64,000 nucleotides of DNA from Bacillota bacterium (GCA_023439045.1 JAEXOY010000018.1:196426-260425), one strand, 5' to 3'; numbered from the stretch's first letter, positions 37,625 through 46,951 are shown. The notes: generated from the letters alone by a model not told the origin. A program made the numbers and translations.

Positions 37625-38431
37625 ATGAATAATATTACTGAAATGTCTTCATACCCAGACGACCCTCGTCAATTAAAAATCTTCCGAGCCGGCCAGCAGG
37701 GTTATCTTTTGGAATCGGGCGGAGTTCAGATCGGCATCGATCTGTATCTGACACCATCTCCAAAAAGACTGATTCCGAATTTTTTTGAGGCAGAGGACTT
37801 AAATTCGCTCTCATTGCTCTTGGGTACCCACAATCATCTGGATCATATTGACAAGATGGCTTGGATTCGCATTGCGGCCACCTGCCCTATGGTCAAATTT
37901 GTCGTTCCTGCGTACTTTGAGGATAAGCTTCCTCAAGAGCTAGCTATTGACAAAAACCGTTTCCTATTCGTTGATGAAAATCGGCCGGTAGCATTTCATG
38001 ATATACATATCCGCGCAGTGGCGGCAGCGCATGAATTTTTAGACAAAGATGCGGTTACGGGCTATCACCCGTATCTGTGCTATGTGATCGATTTCAATGG
38101 GTATAAACTGTTCCATGCGGGTGACACATGCAGATATGATGGATTCGCAGGGAAAATTAGTGAGTTGGGAGCTCTCGATGTCGCATTTCTCCCCATAAAC
38201 GGACGGGATGCCAAACGATATGCAAGCGGTTGCATAGGTAACATGACTTATCAGGAAGCGGCGGATTTAGCTGGTGATATCAGGGCGACTCTGACAATCC
38301 CTGGACATTATGATATGTTTGCCCATAATGGCGAGGATCCCGAGCTTTTCCGTACATATATGGAGGTCAAATATCCGTCTCTCAAGTGCGTTGCTATGCC
38401 AGCCGGCACATCCTTTGTCTACGGCAGATGA
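37625..38431 (+). CDS. MBL-fold hydrolase, UlaG (ascorbate-6-P lactonase)-like
   Basis: 268 residues. Metallo-beta-lactamase fold with the metal motif THNHLDHID near residue 75, later HEF and HAGDTCRYDG, and a final PGHYDMFAHN. This arrangement fits the UlaG/COG2220 group, whose founding member opens the lactone of L-ascorbate 6-phosphate. In this cluster it would be expected to hydrolyse a sugar-acid lactone ahead of the PdxA-like enzyme; this is inference. A small hairpin (about 37583-37602) lies upstream of the start. It is followed by the convergent response-regulator gene. Confidence 0.85.
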   Translation: MNNITEMSSYPDDPRQLKIFRAGQQGYLLESGGVQIGIDLYLTPSPKRLIPNFFEAEDLNSLSLLLGTHNHLDHIDKMAWIRIAATCPMVKFVVPAYFEDKLPQELAIDKNRFLFVDENRPVAFHDIHIRAVAAAHEFLDKDAVTGYHPYLCYVIDFNGYKLFHAGDTCRYDGFAGKISELGALDVAFLPINGRDAKRYASGCIGNMTYQEAADLAGDIRATLTIPGHYDMFAHNGEDPELFRTYMEVKYPSLKCVAMPAGTSFVYGR

Positions 38432-38650
38432 ATCATCGTACGAAATCGTTTAAAACTTTATGTAAACTTTTAAAATGATATTAGAATAAATACATTGGTC
38501 AGGCCAATAACAATGTTATAATTGAATTCACAATGACAACTTCCTTTCTTGTATTAATGCATTGAATCTAATTTATACAGGAAAAGAGGGGGTTGTTGTT
38601 TTTTTATGGGCAAAACAGCTTTCTATTTTCTATGATATGACATATGACTT

Positions 38651-39325
38651 TCATTCTGATTCGAGGGTTTCGAAAAAATCAATATCCCGTAGCAATTGGA
38701 TAACATGCTTCATCTTTTTCATTTTGAACTTCTTGAGAATCCAATAGATTTCTGAGCGGATAGTGGTTTCCTCTACGCAGCGCTGCTCAGCGATTTTTTT
38801 ATATGAGTAACCGCTATAGACGAGCTTGATGATTTCATATTCCGTGTTGGTGATCTTCAGCATCATATTGTAGACTTCTTTGGTTCTGTTTTTATCCTCT
38901 GCCATGCGCATATATTCGCTCATCAGCTTATTGGCAATATCGGGACGCAATAGAAAGTTGTTGTCCATTACCTTGCGGATGGAGCTAAGGATAATGTCGG
39001 TCTGAGTCGTTTTGATGATATAATCCGCTGTACCAACCGCATACGCTCTGAAAAGCAGGTCGTCCCTGCTGTGAATCGTCAGAACAATCGCCTTGATATT
39101 GGGATTGAATGCCTTAATCTTCTGGATAGCATCAATGCCAGCGGTATTGTTCTCCATCTGGATATCCATCAGCACTATATCAGGATTGGTTTTGATGGTT
39201 TTTTCGACTGCTTCCACACCGCTTTGTGCCATATCGACGACTTCCATATCCGATTCACCCTGAATTATTTTATTAAAATAGTTTCGTATTTCCTGAGAAT
39301 CATCTGCAATTAGTACTCGAATCAT
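38651..39325 (-). CDS. Response regulator, LuxR/NarL-type
   Basis: 224 residues. Receiver domain at 1-120 (VLIADDSQEI, phospho-Asp in DIVLMDIQME, Thr in VLTIHSRDD, Lys in DYIIKTTQ), then a LuxR-type helix-turn-helix (TNTEYEIIKLVYSGYSYKKI, about 150-205). It lies 23 bases after the kinase gene in the same minus-strand operon, embedded between enzyme genes and transporter permeases on the other strand. Likely controls the flanking uptake genes; TTATGTAAA repeats on both sides of the pair are candidate sites. Confidence 0.9.
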   Translation of the reverse strand: MIRVLIADDSQEIRNYFNKIIQGESDMEVVDMAQSGVEAVEKTIKTNPDIVLMDIQMENNTAGIDAIQKIKAFNPNIKAIVLTIHSRDDLLFRAYAVGTADYIIKTTQTDIILSSIRKVMDNNFLLRPDIANKLMSEYMRMAEDKNRTKEVYNMMLKITNTEYEIIKLVYSGYSYKKIAEQRCVEETTIRSEIYWILKKFKMKKMKHVIQLLRDIDFFETLESE

Positions 39326-39348
39326 TGGTATAATAGTCTCCTTTTATT

Positions 39349-40881
39349 TTATTTGGTAATCTTAGGTAACATAATCTGCACAGAAGTGGTCTCTCCATAT
39401 TGGCTCTCTAAACGTAACTGTCCCATATGTGATTTGACAACCTTATGCGCATACGACAGGCCCAACCCCCAGTTCAGAGGACCTGACTTGCTCGTATAAT
39501 AGGGACTGAAGACCTTTTTTAAGGCAGCTTTCTTAATCCCGGTGCCGTTGTCCTGAATCACAATGATGAGCCACTGAAACTGCAAGCCAATATCCACCTT
39601 GATCACGCCATGCTCTCTCCTCGCGGCCTGTATCGATTCAATCGCATTATTAAATATATTGATGAAGACCCGCACCATGTGATAATAGTCGAATCTGGAG
39701 ACAAGCAACCCGTGGTCGTACTGTTCTTTATTCCAGATGATTACAGTGTTTGGTGGCGGACTGACTTTGGAAATTGCCTCATCAATGACTTCTCCGATGT
39801 CGTTGTTTTTGAAAATATATCTGATCTGGCGTAGTGAATCGAGCATCTCGGAAGTTCTTTTAAGCGAGGAATTCGACAACTCCTCGATTTTGCGCAGGGC
39901 CACTCGATCAGCTTCAGGGTCGTTAATACCCTCTAGAGCCTGCCTTGCTAGGATAATGATGCTGAACAGCAGGTTTTTCTGGGAATGTAGCGTTTCGCTC
40001 ATGACCTCATTCATTTTCGAGATGTTGCGTTCCCTCTCACGGTCTACAAATATGTGAATAAAGCTGCCCATCTTATAGTTTAGCAACAGCAGCAACGTAA
40101 AGAGTAGAGCGATTGCCGTGATTAGCGGGATAATCACATAATAGCTGTAGGAAAAAGAATTCAGATTTGCGAACACCCAGTACCCATTGGCAAAGACCGT
40201 ATGGATTGACATCTTGAAAGGGCCCAAGAAAAAGGTACCGTAAAACAGCAGGTTCATTATGCATAGGCAGGCAGTCAACTGATGTATTTGTCGCTTGATA
40301 TAGCGGATGGTATTCTGTAATTGATATCTATGCAGCAAATAAACCGGGTAGAACAGGTAAATGAGAATCCACAATTGGTTAAATTGGTGTACAACTGTAA
40401 AAAAAGTAGTAACAAATACGCTATGCGAGTTGAGTATATGAGTTAGGTATATGTAGTAAGCGGTGGATGGGTCGTAGAATAGCAGATTGTAGACTAACGG
40501 TGCTATTAGCAGTATAAACCTTGGGATTTTGTACTTAAAGCTTCTTGTGAATTCGTGGACGAACAGCGGAACTGCAAGCATATACAGCAGGATGCCCAAA
40601 TTCATCAGTCGTGCGTTCATGACAAGTGACATATTAATGGTCTGGCTGATATAAGCGAAAATTCTATAATCAAGACTGAAAAACGGATTGCTTTGGTAGT
40701 AGTTACCAAACCTAACTATATACATCACAACCGCAAAAAATGTGATAACCATCCCGCAGACCATCATAATGAACAACCAGCAGTATTTGTCGTAATAATC
40801 CAAGGTTATGAGGACAACAGAAAACACGATGAGTGCAAGTATTGTGTATAACAAGATTATGACACCTGCTTTCCAGCACAT
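39349..40881 (-). CDS. Membrane sensor histidine kinase
   Basis: 510 residues. The N-terminal 270 residues are highly hydrophobic, with seven or eight membrane segments and no large extracellular domain. The dimerisation helix carries the phospho-acceptor in ETLHSQKN near residue 295. The ATPase domain has an N box (NIFNNAIESI), G1 (QDNGTGI), F box (VFSPYYTSKSG) and G2 (NWGLGLSYAHKVV). It pairs with the response regulator just downstream. The many-helix sensor resembles kinases sensing membrane-soluble or transported compounds; the signal is unknown. Being divergent from the permease genes, it shares an intergenic region with them. Confidence 0.9.
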   Translation of the reverse strand: MCWKAGVIILLYTILALIVFSVVLITLDYYDKYCWLFIMMVCGMVITFFAVVMYIVRFGNYYQSNPFFSLDYRIFAYISQTINMSLVMNARLMNLGILLYMLAVPLFVHEFTRSFKYKIPRFILLIAPLVYNLLFYDPSTAYYIYLTHILNSHSVFVTTFFTVVHQFNQLWILIYLFYPVYLLHRYQLQNTIRYIKRQIHQLTACLCIMNLLFYGTFFLGPFKMSIHTVFANGYWVFANLNSFSYSYYVIIPLITAIALLFTLLLLLNYKMGSFIHIFVDRERERNISKMNEVMSETLHSQKNLLFSIIILARQALEGINDPEADRVALRKIEELSNSSLKRTSEMLDSLRQIRYIFKNNDIGEVIDEAISKVSPPPNTVIIWNKEQYDHGLLVSRFDYYHMVRVFINIFNNAIESIQAARREHGVIKVDIGLQFQWLIIVIQDNGTGIKKAALKKVFSPYYTSKSGPLNWGLGLSYAHKVVKSHMGQLRLESQYGETTSVQIMLPKITK

Positions 40882-40963
40882 CCACTAGTCTGTGCTAAAG
40901 ATAGAATTTTTCCGTTAAATCATTAGATATGCCGCCTATTGACCATCTGTGACTTTTGATTAG

Positions 40964-41037
40964 TTATGTAAATATAATATAACACTATTAAAATATTATG
41001 TAAAGTTATAAAATTTAGCTTTGCCTAAAATTTAGCT
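40964..41037. repeat. Repeats in the kinase/permease intergenic region
   Basis: TTATGTAAA occurs at 40964 and 40996, and again at 38458 beyond the response-regulator gene, in the last two cases followed by a TAAAAT at the same distance. A 12-base direct repeat TAAAATTTAGCT lies at 41009-41020 and 41026-41037, 17 bases apart. These are candidate binding sites for the adjacent response regulator in front of the permease operon. Confidence 0.5.
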
Positions 41038-41127
41038 CTTACTGTTTAAAAAAAATCATATTTCGAGCATATTTTTATTGCTCTATAATTAGTTTCATAA
41101 ATTAATTTCTATAGAAAGGTATTTGGT

Positions 41128-42057
41128 GTGAGTATGAGAAAATCCGCTTATAAGAAATTCCGAATTGACGGAGACAGGGTGCAAGAGGTGGGTATGCTTC
41201 TACCTATGTTTATCGGTTTTTTGCTGTTTACAATCTACCCCATTATCTGGGCTATCCGCTGGGCCTGGTTCGACTACAGCGGCTTCGGTACGCCGGTTTT
41301 TGTTGGGTTCGAAAACTTTGTTAGAGCATTTACGCGTGACCCTATGTTTTGGCAGTCGCTTGTTAATACCTCTTATCTAGCCTTTGCCAAGCTGCTCCTT
41401 GAGATGCCTCTTGCTATTATCCTTGCAGTATTGGTCAACAAAAAGATTAAAGCTGCGTCCTTCTTTCGTGTTATCTACTTTATGCCAACCGTCATGAGCG
41501 TTGCTGTCGTAGGTATCATATTTTCGATCATGTTTAGCGCCTATAATGGTATTATCAACGCAATACTACAACAGGTAAACATAATATCCAAAAATGTTGA
41601 TTTCTTCGCGGGGCGGTGGTCATCCCTGACCGTGATGCTGTTTGTGTCGCTGTGGACCACCTTTGGTATTAATATGTTGTATTTTCTGATGGGGCTTCAA
41701 AACATTCCGAATGAACTTTATGAGTCCGCCGATATTGACGGAGCGAATACTTCCCAGAAGTTTATCCACATTACCCTGCCATTGTTAGCACCGACCATGC
41801 AGACCGTATTTTTGCTAAGCATGCTCGGTACCATGAGAATCACAGACCTAATTCTAGTCATGACAAATGGGCAGCCCGGCGGCACAACGGAAGTGGTCAT
41901 GTCATATGTATTCAAGTACTTCTTCCAGTATGGGGACGCTGGGAGTGTCAGCCAGTTCGGTTATGGCTCTGCGTTGATAATGATTGTGGCCGTATTCCTA
42001 GCTATTATCACGGCTATTTATTTTAAAGTCTCTAAGAAAATGACACAAATTTTTTAG
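41128..42057 (+). CDS. ABC transporter permease (MalF/UgpA type)
   Basis: 309 residues, six membrane segments, with the permease EAA loop in ESADIDGANTSQKFIHITLPLL. It is half of the membrane channel for the binding protein encoded at 34842, together with the next gene. A GTG at 41128 sits 8 bases after GAAAGG; an ATG two codons later is the alternative. As is common for CUT1 systems in Firmicutes, no ATPase gene is present; a shared MsmX/UgpC-type ATPase elsewhere is expected. Confidence 0.92.
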   Translation: MSMRKSAYKKFRIDGDRVQEVGMLLPMFIGFLLFTIYPIIWAIRWAWFDYSGFGTPVFVGFENFVRAFTRDPMFWQSLVNTSYLAFAKLLLEMPLAIILAVLVNKKIKAASFFRVIYFMPTVMSVAVVGIIFSIMFSAYNGIINAILQQVNIISKNVDFFAGRWSSLTVMLFVSLWTTFGINMLYFLMGLQNIPNELYESADIDGANTSQKFIHITLPLLAPTMQTVFLLSMLGTMRITDLILVMTNGQPGGTTEVVMSYVFKYFFQYGDAGSVSQFGYGSALIMIVAVFLAIITAIYFKVSKKMTQIF

Positions 42058-42103
42058 AGCACACATTTTGTGTGTAATATGATAAAGAAAAGGAGACAAT
42101 AAA

Positions 42104-42952
42104 ATGCGTAATACTTCTCGCTTGATACGCGGATTTTTCATGTACTTGTTTTTATTCGTTATGGTCTTGATTTCAGTATTTCCAGTATTATACATCCTCT
42201 TGGCGTCATTTAAGACCAATCTTGAAATCATGGTTGGCGGCACCAATCTATTTCCTAAGGTATGGCAGATATCCAACTACATTGAGGCATGGAAGCAGGC
42301 TGACTTCTCACTATATACTTTCAACAGCATATATATGTGTTTCTTTGTTGTCGTCGGTTGCATCATCACAGCGACCGTGGAGGGATATATATTCTCACGT
42401 GGCACCACACTGTTCAGCAAGTTTGCATATAAGATGGTTACGGTGTCAATGTTTATCTCGCTCGGCGCTCTGGCTCTCTATCCACAGTTGGGCCTTGCCA
42501 AGATTTTCGGTCTGAACGGTACACTTTGGGGACCTATTATTATCAATGTGTTCGGCCTTAATGTCACACAGGTCTTACTTTCCACAACGTATCTCAAACA
42601 GATTCCCCTGGAGATCGATGAGGCGGCTAAGATCGACGGCTGCAGCTTCTTCAGGACTTTTGTCTCGATCATTTTCCCGTTGATCAAGCCTCTGATTGGG
42701 ACTATTGGTCTGGTTGCTTTCCGTATCGCTTGGAGCGATTATCTATTACCATACGTATTCACCATTTCTGCTCCCGAAAAGATGACGCTGGTTGTTGGAA
42801 TCGTCATGCTGAAAAACGGTGGTGCTACTGCTTCAGCTATGAACCTGATGATGGCTGGTATCAGCATTTCGCTCATTCCGATGCTGATTGTCTACTTTAT
42901 TCTGAACAAATTCTTTGTCGCTGGCATAACAGAGGGTGCAATCAAAGGTTGA
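42104..42952 (+). CDS. ABC transporter permease (MalG/UgpE type)
   Basis: 282 residues, six membrane segments, EAA loop in IDEAAKIDGCSFFRTF. Second channel subunit, 46 bases after the first. AAAGGAG lies before the ATG. It completes the CUT1 importer whose binding protein is about 6 kb upstream. The enzyme genes follow in the same direction after a short gap. Confidence 0.92.
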   Translation: MRNTSRLIRGFFMYLFLFVMVLISVFPVLYILLASFKTNLEIMVGGTNLFPKVWQISNYIEAWKQADFSLYTFNSIYMCFFVVVGCIITATVEGYIFSRGTTLFSKFAYKMVTVSMFISLGALALYPQLGLAKIFGLNGTLWGPIIINVFGLNVTQVLLSTTYLKQIPLEIDEAAKIDGCSFFRTFVSIIFPLIKPLIGTIGLVAFRIAWSDYLLPYVFTISAPEKMTLVVGIVMLKNGGATASAMNLMMAGISISLIPMLIVYFILNKFFVAGITEGAIKG

Positions 42953-43027
42953 TGCATCATCTAATTGGAATAAGGATTTTCTATAAATCGACCTGTATAT
43001 AGGCCGTAAAATAAACGGAGGTGTTCT

Positions 43028-43792
43028 ATGTTTGATTTTAAGGATAATGTAGTTGTGGTCACAGGTTCTTCTCGCGGTATCGGACGTACTATTGCCGAAC
43101 GGTTTTATGAGGCGGGAGCTTCGGTGGCTATATGCAGCCGCAAACAGGCTGATATTGATCAGGCATTGCTGGAGATGGGAAAGGATGACCCTACAAGAGT
43201 TTATGGAAAGGCTGCCGACAGCGCCAGCGTGGAATCAATGGCAACTTTTCTGCAGAGCGTTGTGGACAGGTATGGAAGAATTGATATCTTGGTCAACAAT
43301 GCTGGAGTGCAGTTTCCACAGCCCTCGGTAGAGGTTAGTGAGAAGGATTGGGATGCCACTCTGGATACCAATCTGAAGGGTTATTTTTTCGCTGCACAGT
43401 TTGCAGCAAAAGACATGATGAAGAGAAATGCGCCGGGAAGCATCATCAATATCGGCTCTGTTAACGCAATTACCGTTGTAGTGGGGCAGGCGGTATATGC
43501 TTCCACCAAGGCAGGTATTTCTCAAATGACCAAAAGCCTTGGACGTGAGTGGGGAAAAGCCGGCATCCGAGTTAATTGCATCGCGCCAGGTAGTATCCCT
43601 ACTTCCATCAACGCAGCCATTTACGCAGATCGCGAGGTGGAGCGCGCCATGGAGGAGAAGATTCCAATGGGAAGGCGAGGAAAAACCAATGAGGTGGCAG
43701 ATGCGACGCTTTACATGGCTTCGCAATACGCTTCCTACATTACAGGACAGACACTTTTTGTAGACGGAGGACTTACCCTTGTTCATGGGTAG
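43028..43792 (+). CDS. SDR-family oxidoreductase
   Basis: 254 residues. Complete classical SDR: TGSSRGIGRT nucleotide loop, LVNNAGV, Ser in NIGSVNA, YASTKAG with catalytic Tyr and Lys, NCIAPGSIPTS, and the end ITGQTLFVDGG. Such enzymes oxidise or reduce sugar or polyol hydroxyls with NAD(P). It opens the enzyme block that runs to glycerate kinase, with 75 bases to the permease and 20 to the racemase-like gene. Probably interconverts a hydroxyl and keto form of the imported compound. Confidence 0.9.
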   Translation: MFDFKDNVVVVTGSSRGIGRTIAERFYEAGASVAICSRKQADIDQALLEMGKDDPTRVYGKAADSASVESMATFLQSVVDRYGRIDILVNNAGVQFPQPSVEVSEKDWDATLDTNLKGYFFAAQFAAKDMMKRNAPGSIINIGSVNAITVVVGQAVYASTKAGISQMTKSLGREWGKAGIRVNCIAPGSIPTSINAAIYADREVERAMEEKIPMGRRGKTNEVADATLYMASQYASYITGQTLFVDGGLTLVHG

Positions 43793-43812
43793 AAAATAAG
43801 GAGGAAATAAAT

Positions 43813-44475
43813 ATGAAACCAAAAGTTGGAGTAGTACATACTTTTTTATACTCGGTGGAGGACATTAAAAAGCAGTTTAAGGAGCAGCTTCCCGAGGTGG
43901 AAATGATCAATATCATCGACGACAGCCTGTTGAGCGAAGCACTTGAAAATAAAGGAATTACTCCTGCCCTTATCAGCAGGATGTGCGACTATTATTCAAA
44001 TCTACAGGACATGGGCTGCGTATGTGCCCTGAATCAGTGCTCCTCTGTGGGCGAAGCCGCGGATATAGCAAGCAAGCTTGTCAATATGAAGGTTGTCAAA
44101 ATTGATGAACCTATGGCTCGTGAGGCTGTAAAGCTCGGTAGTAAAATTGCGGTTATCGCAACCGCTATTTCCACAGTAGAGCCTTCCTGCCGCCTGGTGG
44201 AAAGTAAAGCCAGAGAAGCCGGTAAAGAGGTTACTGTTTCCCTCTGTTTTGTAGAGGGTGCCTATGAATTCCTTCTCAAGACAGGCGATAAGGAAAAGCA
44301 TAATGAAATGGTTATCAACAAGATCAAGGAAGCGGCTGAAACCCATGATGTAATTGTACTTGCGCAGGGGAGTATGTACCATCTGATGCCTTTGCTTAAG
44401 GATATAAAGGTTCCCGTACTTACGAGCCTTGAAACGGGTGTAGCGCAAATCCGCAGTATCTTGGGACTAAATTAA
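43813..44475 (+). CDS. Asp/Glu/hydantoin racemase superfamily protein
   Basis: 220 residues. Two similar alpha/beta halves as in this superfamily. The first catalytic cysteine is visible in ALNQCSSVGEA. At the place of the second cysteine the sequence is VLAQGSMYHL, with Gly in place of Cys. Members with a single cysteine are often isomerases, decarboxylases or lyases rather than true racemases. Tightly packed with the SDR and GAPDH-like genes and behind a good AGGAGG site, so it belongs to the catabolic operon. Reaction not assignable. Confidence 0.8.
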   Translation: MKPKVGVVHTFLYSVEDIKKQFKEQLPEVEMINIIDDSLLSEALENKGITPALISRMCDYYSNLQDMGCVCALNQCSSVGEAADIASKLVNMKVVKIDEPMAREAVKLGSKIAVIATAISTVEPSCRLVESKAREAGKEVTVSLCFVEGAYEFLLKTGDKEKHNEMVINKIKEAAETHDVIVLAQGSMYHLMPLLKDIKVPVLTSLETGVAQIRSILGLN

Positions 44476-44505
44476 TAAAATTTATAACTATGAGAGGGGA
44501 TTAAC

Positions 44506-45531
44506 ATGAATAAAGTAAAAGTAGGTGTGGCTGGTTACGGTGTTATAGGACAGCGGTTGGCAGACGGTGTAGCACTTCAGAAGGATATGGAATTAGTTGG
44601 TATTGCAGACCTGGCTCCGACTCTCAGTATTCGGGCTCTCCATGAAAAAGGGATGCCCTATGATTTATATCTGGTAGAGGGTGCGGACAAGTCCAAATTT
44701 GACGAACTGGGCATTCCAGTTTCGGGCAGCTTCGAGGATTTGATTGACAAAGTGGATATTATGCTGGATTCCTCACCAGGAGGAATAGGAGCAAAAAATA
44801 AGGAACTCTATGAGAAAAAGGGCGTTAAAGCCATATTCCAGGGCGGTGAAAAAAATTCTGTTGCCGACGTGTTCTTTCATGGCTACGCAAATTACGAAAA
44901 GGGCGTGGGAAAGGATTACTTGAAGCTTACCTCTTGCAATACCACGGGGCTGATTCGCTCGGTAGACTGCCTCGACCGCGCTTACGGCTTGGAGAAGGTG
45001 GCCATTACTATCATTCGCCGCGTGGCTGATCCTGGCGACTATCACCGCGGACTAACCAATGCACTGCAGGTGGATAAAGCACCTTCCCATCAGGCAGTGG
45101 ATCTAATGAGTATTATGCCTCATGTAGCGGCTACGGGGATTTTAGTTCATACGCCTGTAACCCATGGACATATTATCACGGTGGTAGCTACTGGTAAGGA
45201 AAAGATTACAAAGGAAATGGCACTTGAAGCATTTTCAAAACATCCTAGAATCCGTATCGTAAGGTTGGCAGACGGCTTTTTAGGCAACGCCTCACTGTTC
45301 CGCTACGCACGTGATCTGGGCAATCCTCGTGGAGATATGTATGAGATTGCTCTTTGGGAGGAATCTGTGGTGGAAAGCGGCAATGACATTATGTTTGCGA
45401 TCAATATTCCACAAGAGAGCGTAACCATTCCTGAGACAATGGATGCCATCCGTGCTTCCATGAAAATGCAGCTTACCAGCGAATTAGGCACTGCAGAAAC
45501 AAACAAATACCTGAATATCAAAGTTCGATAG
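44506..45531 (+). CDS. Type II (archaeal-type) glyceraldehyde-3-phosphate dehydrogenase homolog
   Basis: 341 residues. It is like the archaeal GAPDH family and not the usual bacterial GapA: VGVAGYGVIGQRLADGV at the N-terminus, AIFQGGEKNSVADV, the catalytic cysteine C144 in SCNTTGLIRS, IIRRVADP, APSHQAVD, and a C-terminal QESVTIPETMDAIRASMKM. The family oxidises an aldehyde phosphate to an acyl phosphate with NAD(P). The next gene, 12 bases away, is an archaeal-type phosphoglycerate kinase, so the pair should make an acyl phosphate and then ATP, or run in reverse. Whether the substrate is glyceraldehyde 3-phosphate or a related aldehyde such as erythrose 4-phosphate is not known. Confidence 0.9.
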   Translation: MNKVKVGVAGYGVIGQRLADGVALQKDMELVGIADLAPTLSIRALHEKGMPYDLYLVEGADKSKFDELGIPVSGSFEDLIDKVDIMLDSSPGGIGAKNKELYEKKGVKAIFQGGEKNSVADVFFHGYANYEKGVGKDYLKLTSCNTTGLIRSVDCLDRAYGLEKVAITIIRRVADPGDYHRGLTNALQVDKAPSHQAVDLMSIMPHVAATGILVHTPVTHGHIITVVATGKEKITKEMALEAFSKHPRIRIVRLADGFLGNASLFRYARDLGNPRGDMYEIALWEESVVESGNDIMFAINIPQESVTIPETMDAIRASMKMQLTSELGTAETNKYLNIKVR

Positions 45532-45543
45532 GAGGGAATTGTC

Positions 45544-46794
45544 ATGAGATTTGGGATCAATACTCTGGACGATATACAACCTTGCGGCAAGACTGTCCTG
45601 CTCCGAGTGGATATCAATCAGCCCATTGACAGGGAAACCAATACTCTTAAGGATACTACACGGGTGCGTGCCTGTCTTAAAACCATAAAAGAGCTTTCAA
45701 AAAAGGGAGCCAGGGTGGTGGTTCTTGCACACCAGGGAAGCGATATTGAATATAAAAATTATTACACTACACAGCCCCATGCAAAGGTCCTGTCCGAACT
45801 TCTCGGACAGGAGGTGAAATTCATCGACGACGTATGTGGCCCTGCAGCACGGGAGGCGATTAAAGCGCTTCGGGACGGCGAGATTCTGCTTTTGGACAAT
45901 GTCCGTTTTGTAGCGGAAGAGCAGACTCTGTTCGAGCAAAAGCTGAAGCTTACCCATGAGCAGCAGGCGGATACGCTGATGGTAAGAAAGCTGGCACCCC
46001 TTGCGGACCTGTATGTCTGCGACGCTTTTGCGGCGGCTCACCGGGATCAGCCTTCGCTGTGCGGGTTTGAGCAGGTACTGCCTTCGGCCATGGGTAGGCT
46101 TTTTGAAGAAGAATTCTGCGTCATATCGGAAATCATGGAAAAGCCTGAGCGCCCATGCGTATTTATGCTGGGAGGTGCCAAGGTAGCAGATGCCTTCATG
46201 ATGATGAGTACTGTCCTTGGAAATCAAGTGGCGGACAAGGTCCTTACCGGAGGGCTGGTAGCCCAAATCTTGCTCTGGGCCAAGGGAGATGACATTGGCG
46301 AGGCCTCCAAAGGCTTTATTCGGAAGCAGAATTATGATTATCTTTTGGAAATGGCGGCACAGCTATATAATAAATTCAAGGATAAGATTGTACTGCCCGA
46401 TGATTTTGCTTACGTACAGGACGGAAAAAGGTTTGAATGCCTGCTAGGCAGCATTCCTCAAGATCAGATGGTGGTAGATATCGGTGTCCAAACCTCTGAA
46501 AAATACAGAAAAATCATACTTGAGGCGAAAACTGTCTTTGTCAATGGACCCATGGGAGTTTTTGAAAAGGCGGAGAGCGAATTCGGCACCCGTACCCTTT
46601 GGGATGCCCTGGGCGAAACAAGTGCATACACGGTCATAGGTGGCGGAGACAGCATCACTGCCACCAACAAGTACAACAAAGCCGATAAAATAAGTTATAT
46701 TTGCACCGGTGGCGGTGCCCTCATCCGTTTTCTCACAGGAGAGGAGTTGCCAGTGGTTAAGGCCCTGCGGCATGGTTCAAAGCTTATGAAATAA
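45544..46794 (+). CDS. Phosphoglycerate kinase homolog, archaeal-type
   Basis: 416 residues. Substrate-binding and hinge motifs are present: LLRVDINQPID, VVVLAHQG, LLLDNVRF, CDAFAAAHR, MLGGAKVAD, and the nucleotide-binding end VIGGGDSITA and CTGGGALI. The details (HQGSDIEY and TTQPHA; AFAAAHRDQPSLCGF) resemble archaeal PGKs more than the bacterial glycolytic enzyme. It transfers phosphate between an acyl phosphate and ADP. Coupled to the GAPDH homolog. A housekeeping pgk is expected elsewhere, so this copy looks dedicated to the local pathway. A 13-codon frame (46807-46848) follows at once and may be the relic of a next gene. Confidence 0.9.
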   Translation: MRFGINTLDDIQPCGKTVLLRVDINQPIDRETNTLKDTTRVRACLKTIKELSKKGARVVVLAHQGSDIEYKNYYTTQPHAKVLSELLGQEVKFIDDVCGPAAREAIKALRDGEILLLDNVRFVAEEQTLFEQKLKLTHEQQADTLMVRKLAPLADLYVCDAFAAAHRDQPSLCGFEQVLPSAMGRLFEEEFCVISEIMEKPERPCVFMLGGAKVADAFMMMSTVLGNQVADKVLTGGLVAQILLWAKGDDIGEASKGFIRKQNYDYLLEMAAQLYNKFKDKIVLPDDFAYVQDGKRFECLLGSIPQDQMVVDIGVQTSEKYRKIILEAKTVFVNGPMGVFEKAESEFGTRTLWDALGETSAYTVIGGGDSITATNKYNKADKISYICTGGGALIRFLTGEELPVVKALRHGSKLMK

Positions 46795-46885
46795 AGGTAG
46801 GAGGCTATGAGCGCCGTATCTAGGAATATAGGAATTTATAAGTTTTAGAGTAAATTAAGCACTGAACGTATTTGCGAAGTAAATT

Positions 46886-46933
46886 TTCTAGCGCTTGTAG
46901 CCGAAACTGCCCGTAGTACTAGCGTCGCTAGAA
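46886..46933 (+). promoter_or_regulatory. Hairpin in front of the LarA-like gene
   Basis: TTCTAGCG (46886-46893) pairs with CGCTAGAA (46926-46933); flanking A/T bases extend the stem. It ends just before the AGGGGAGG ribosome site (46938-46945), so it could influence translation of the next gene. Confidence 0.45.
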
Positions 46934-46951
46934 TTTAGGGGAGGTAAGGTC

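Noticed and set aside
46807..46848. Leader peptide after the PGK-like gene
   Set aside because: Thirteen codons with the AGGAGG only two bases from the ATG; more likely a gene relic than a regulatory peptide.
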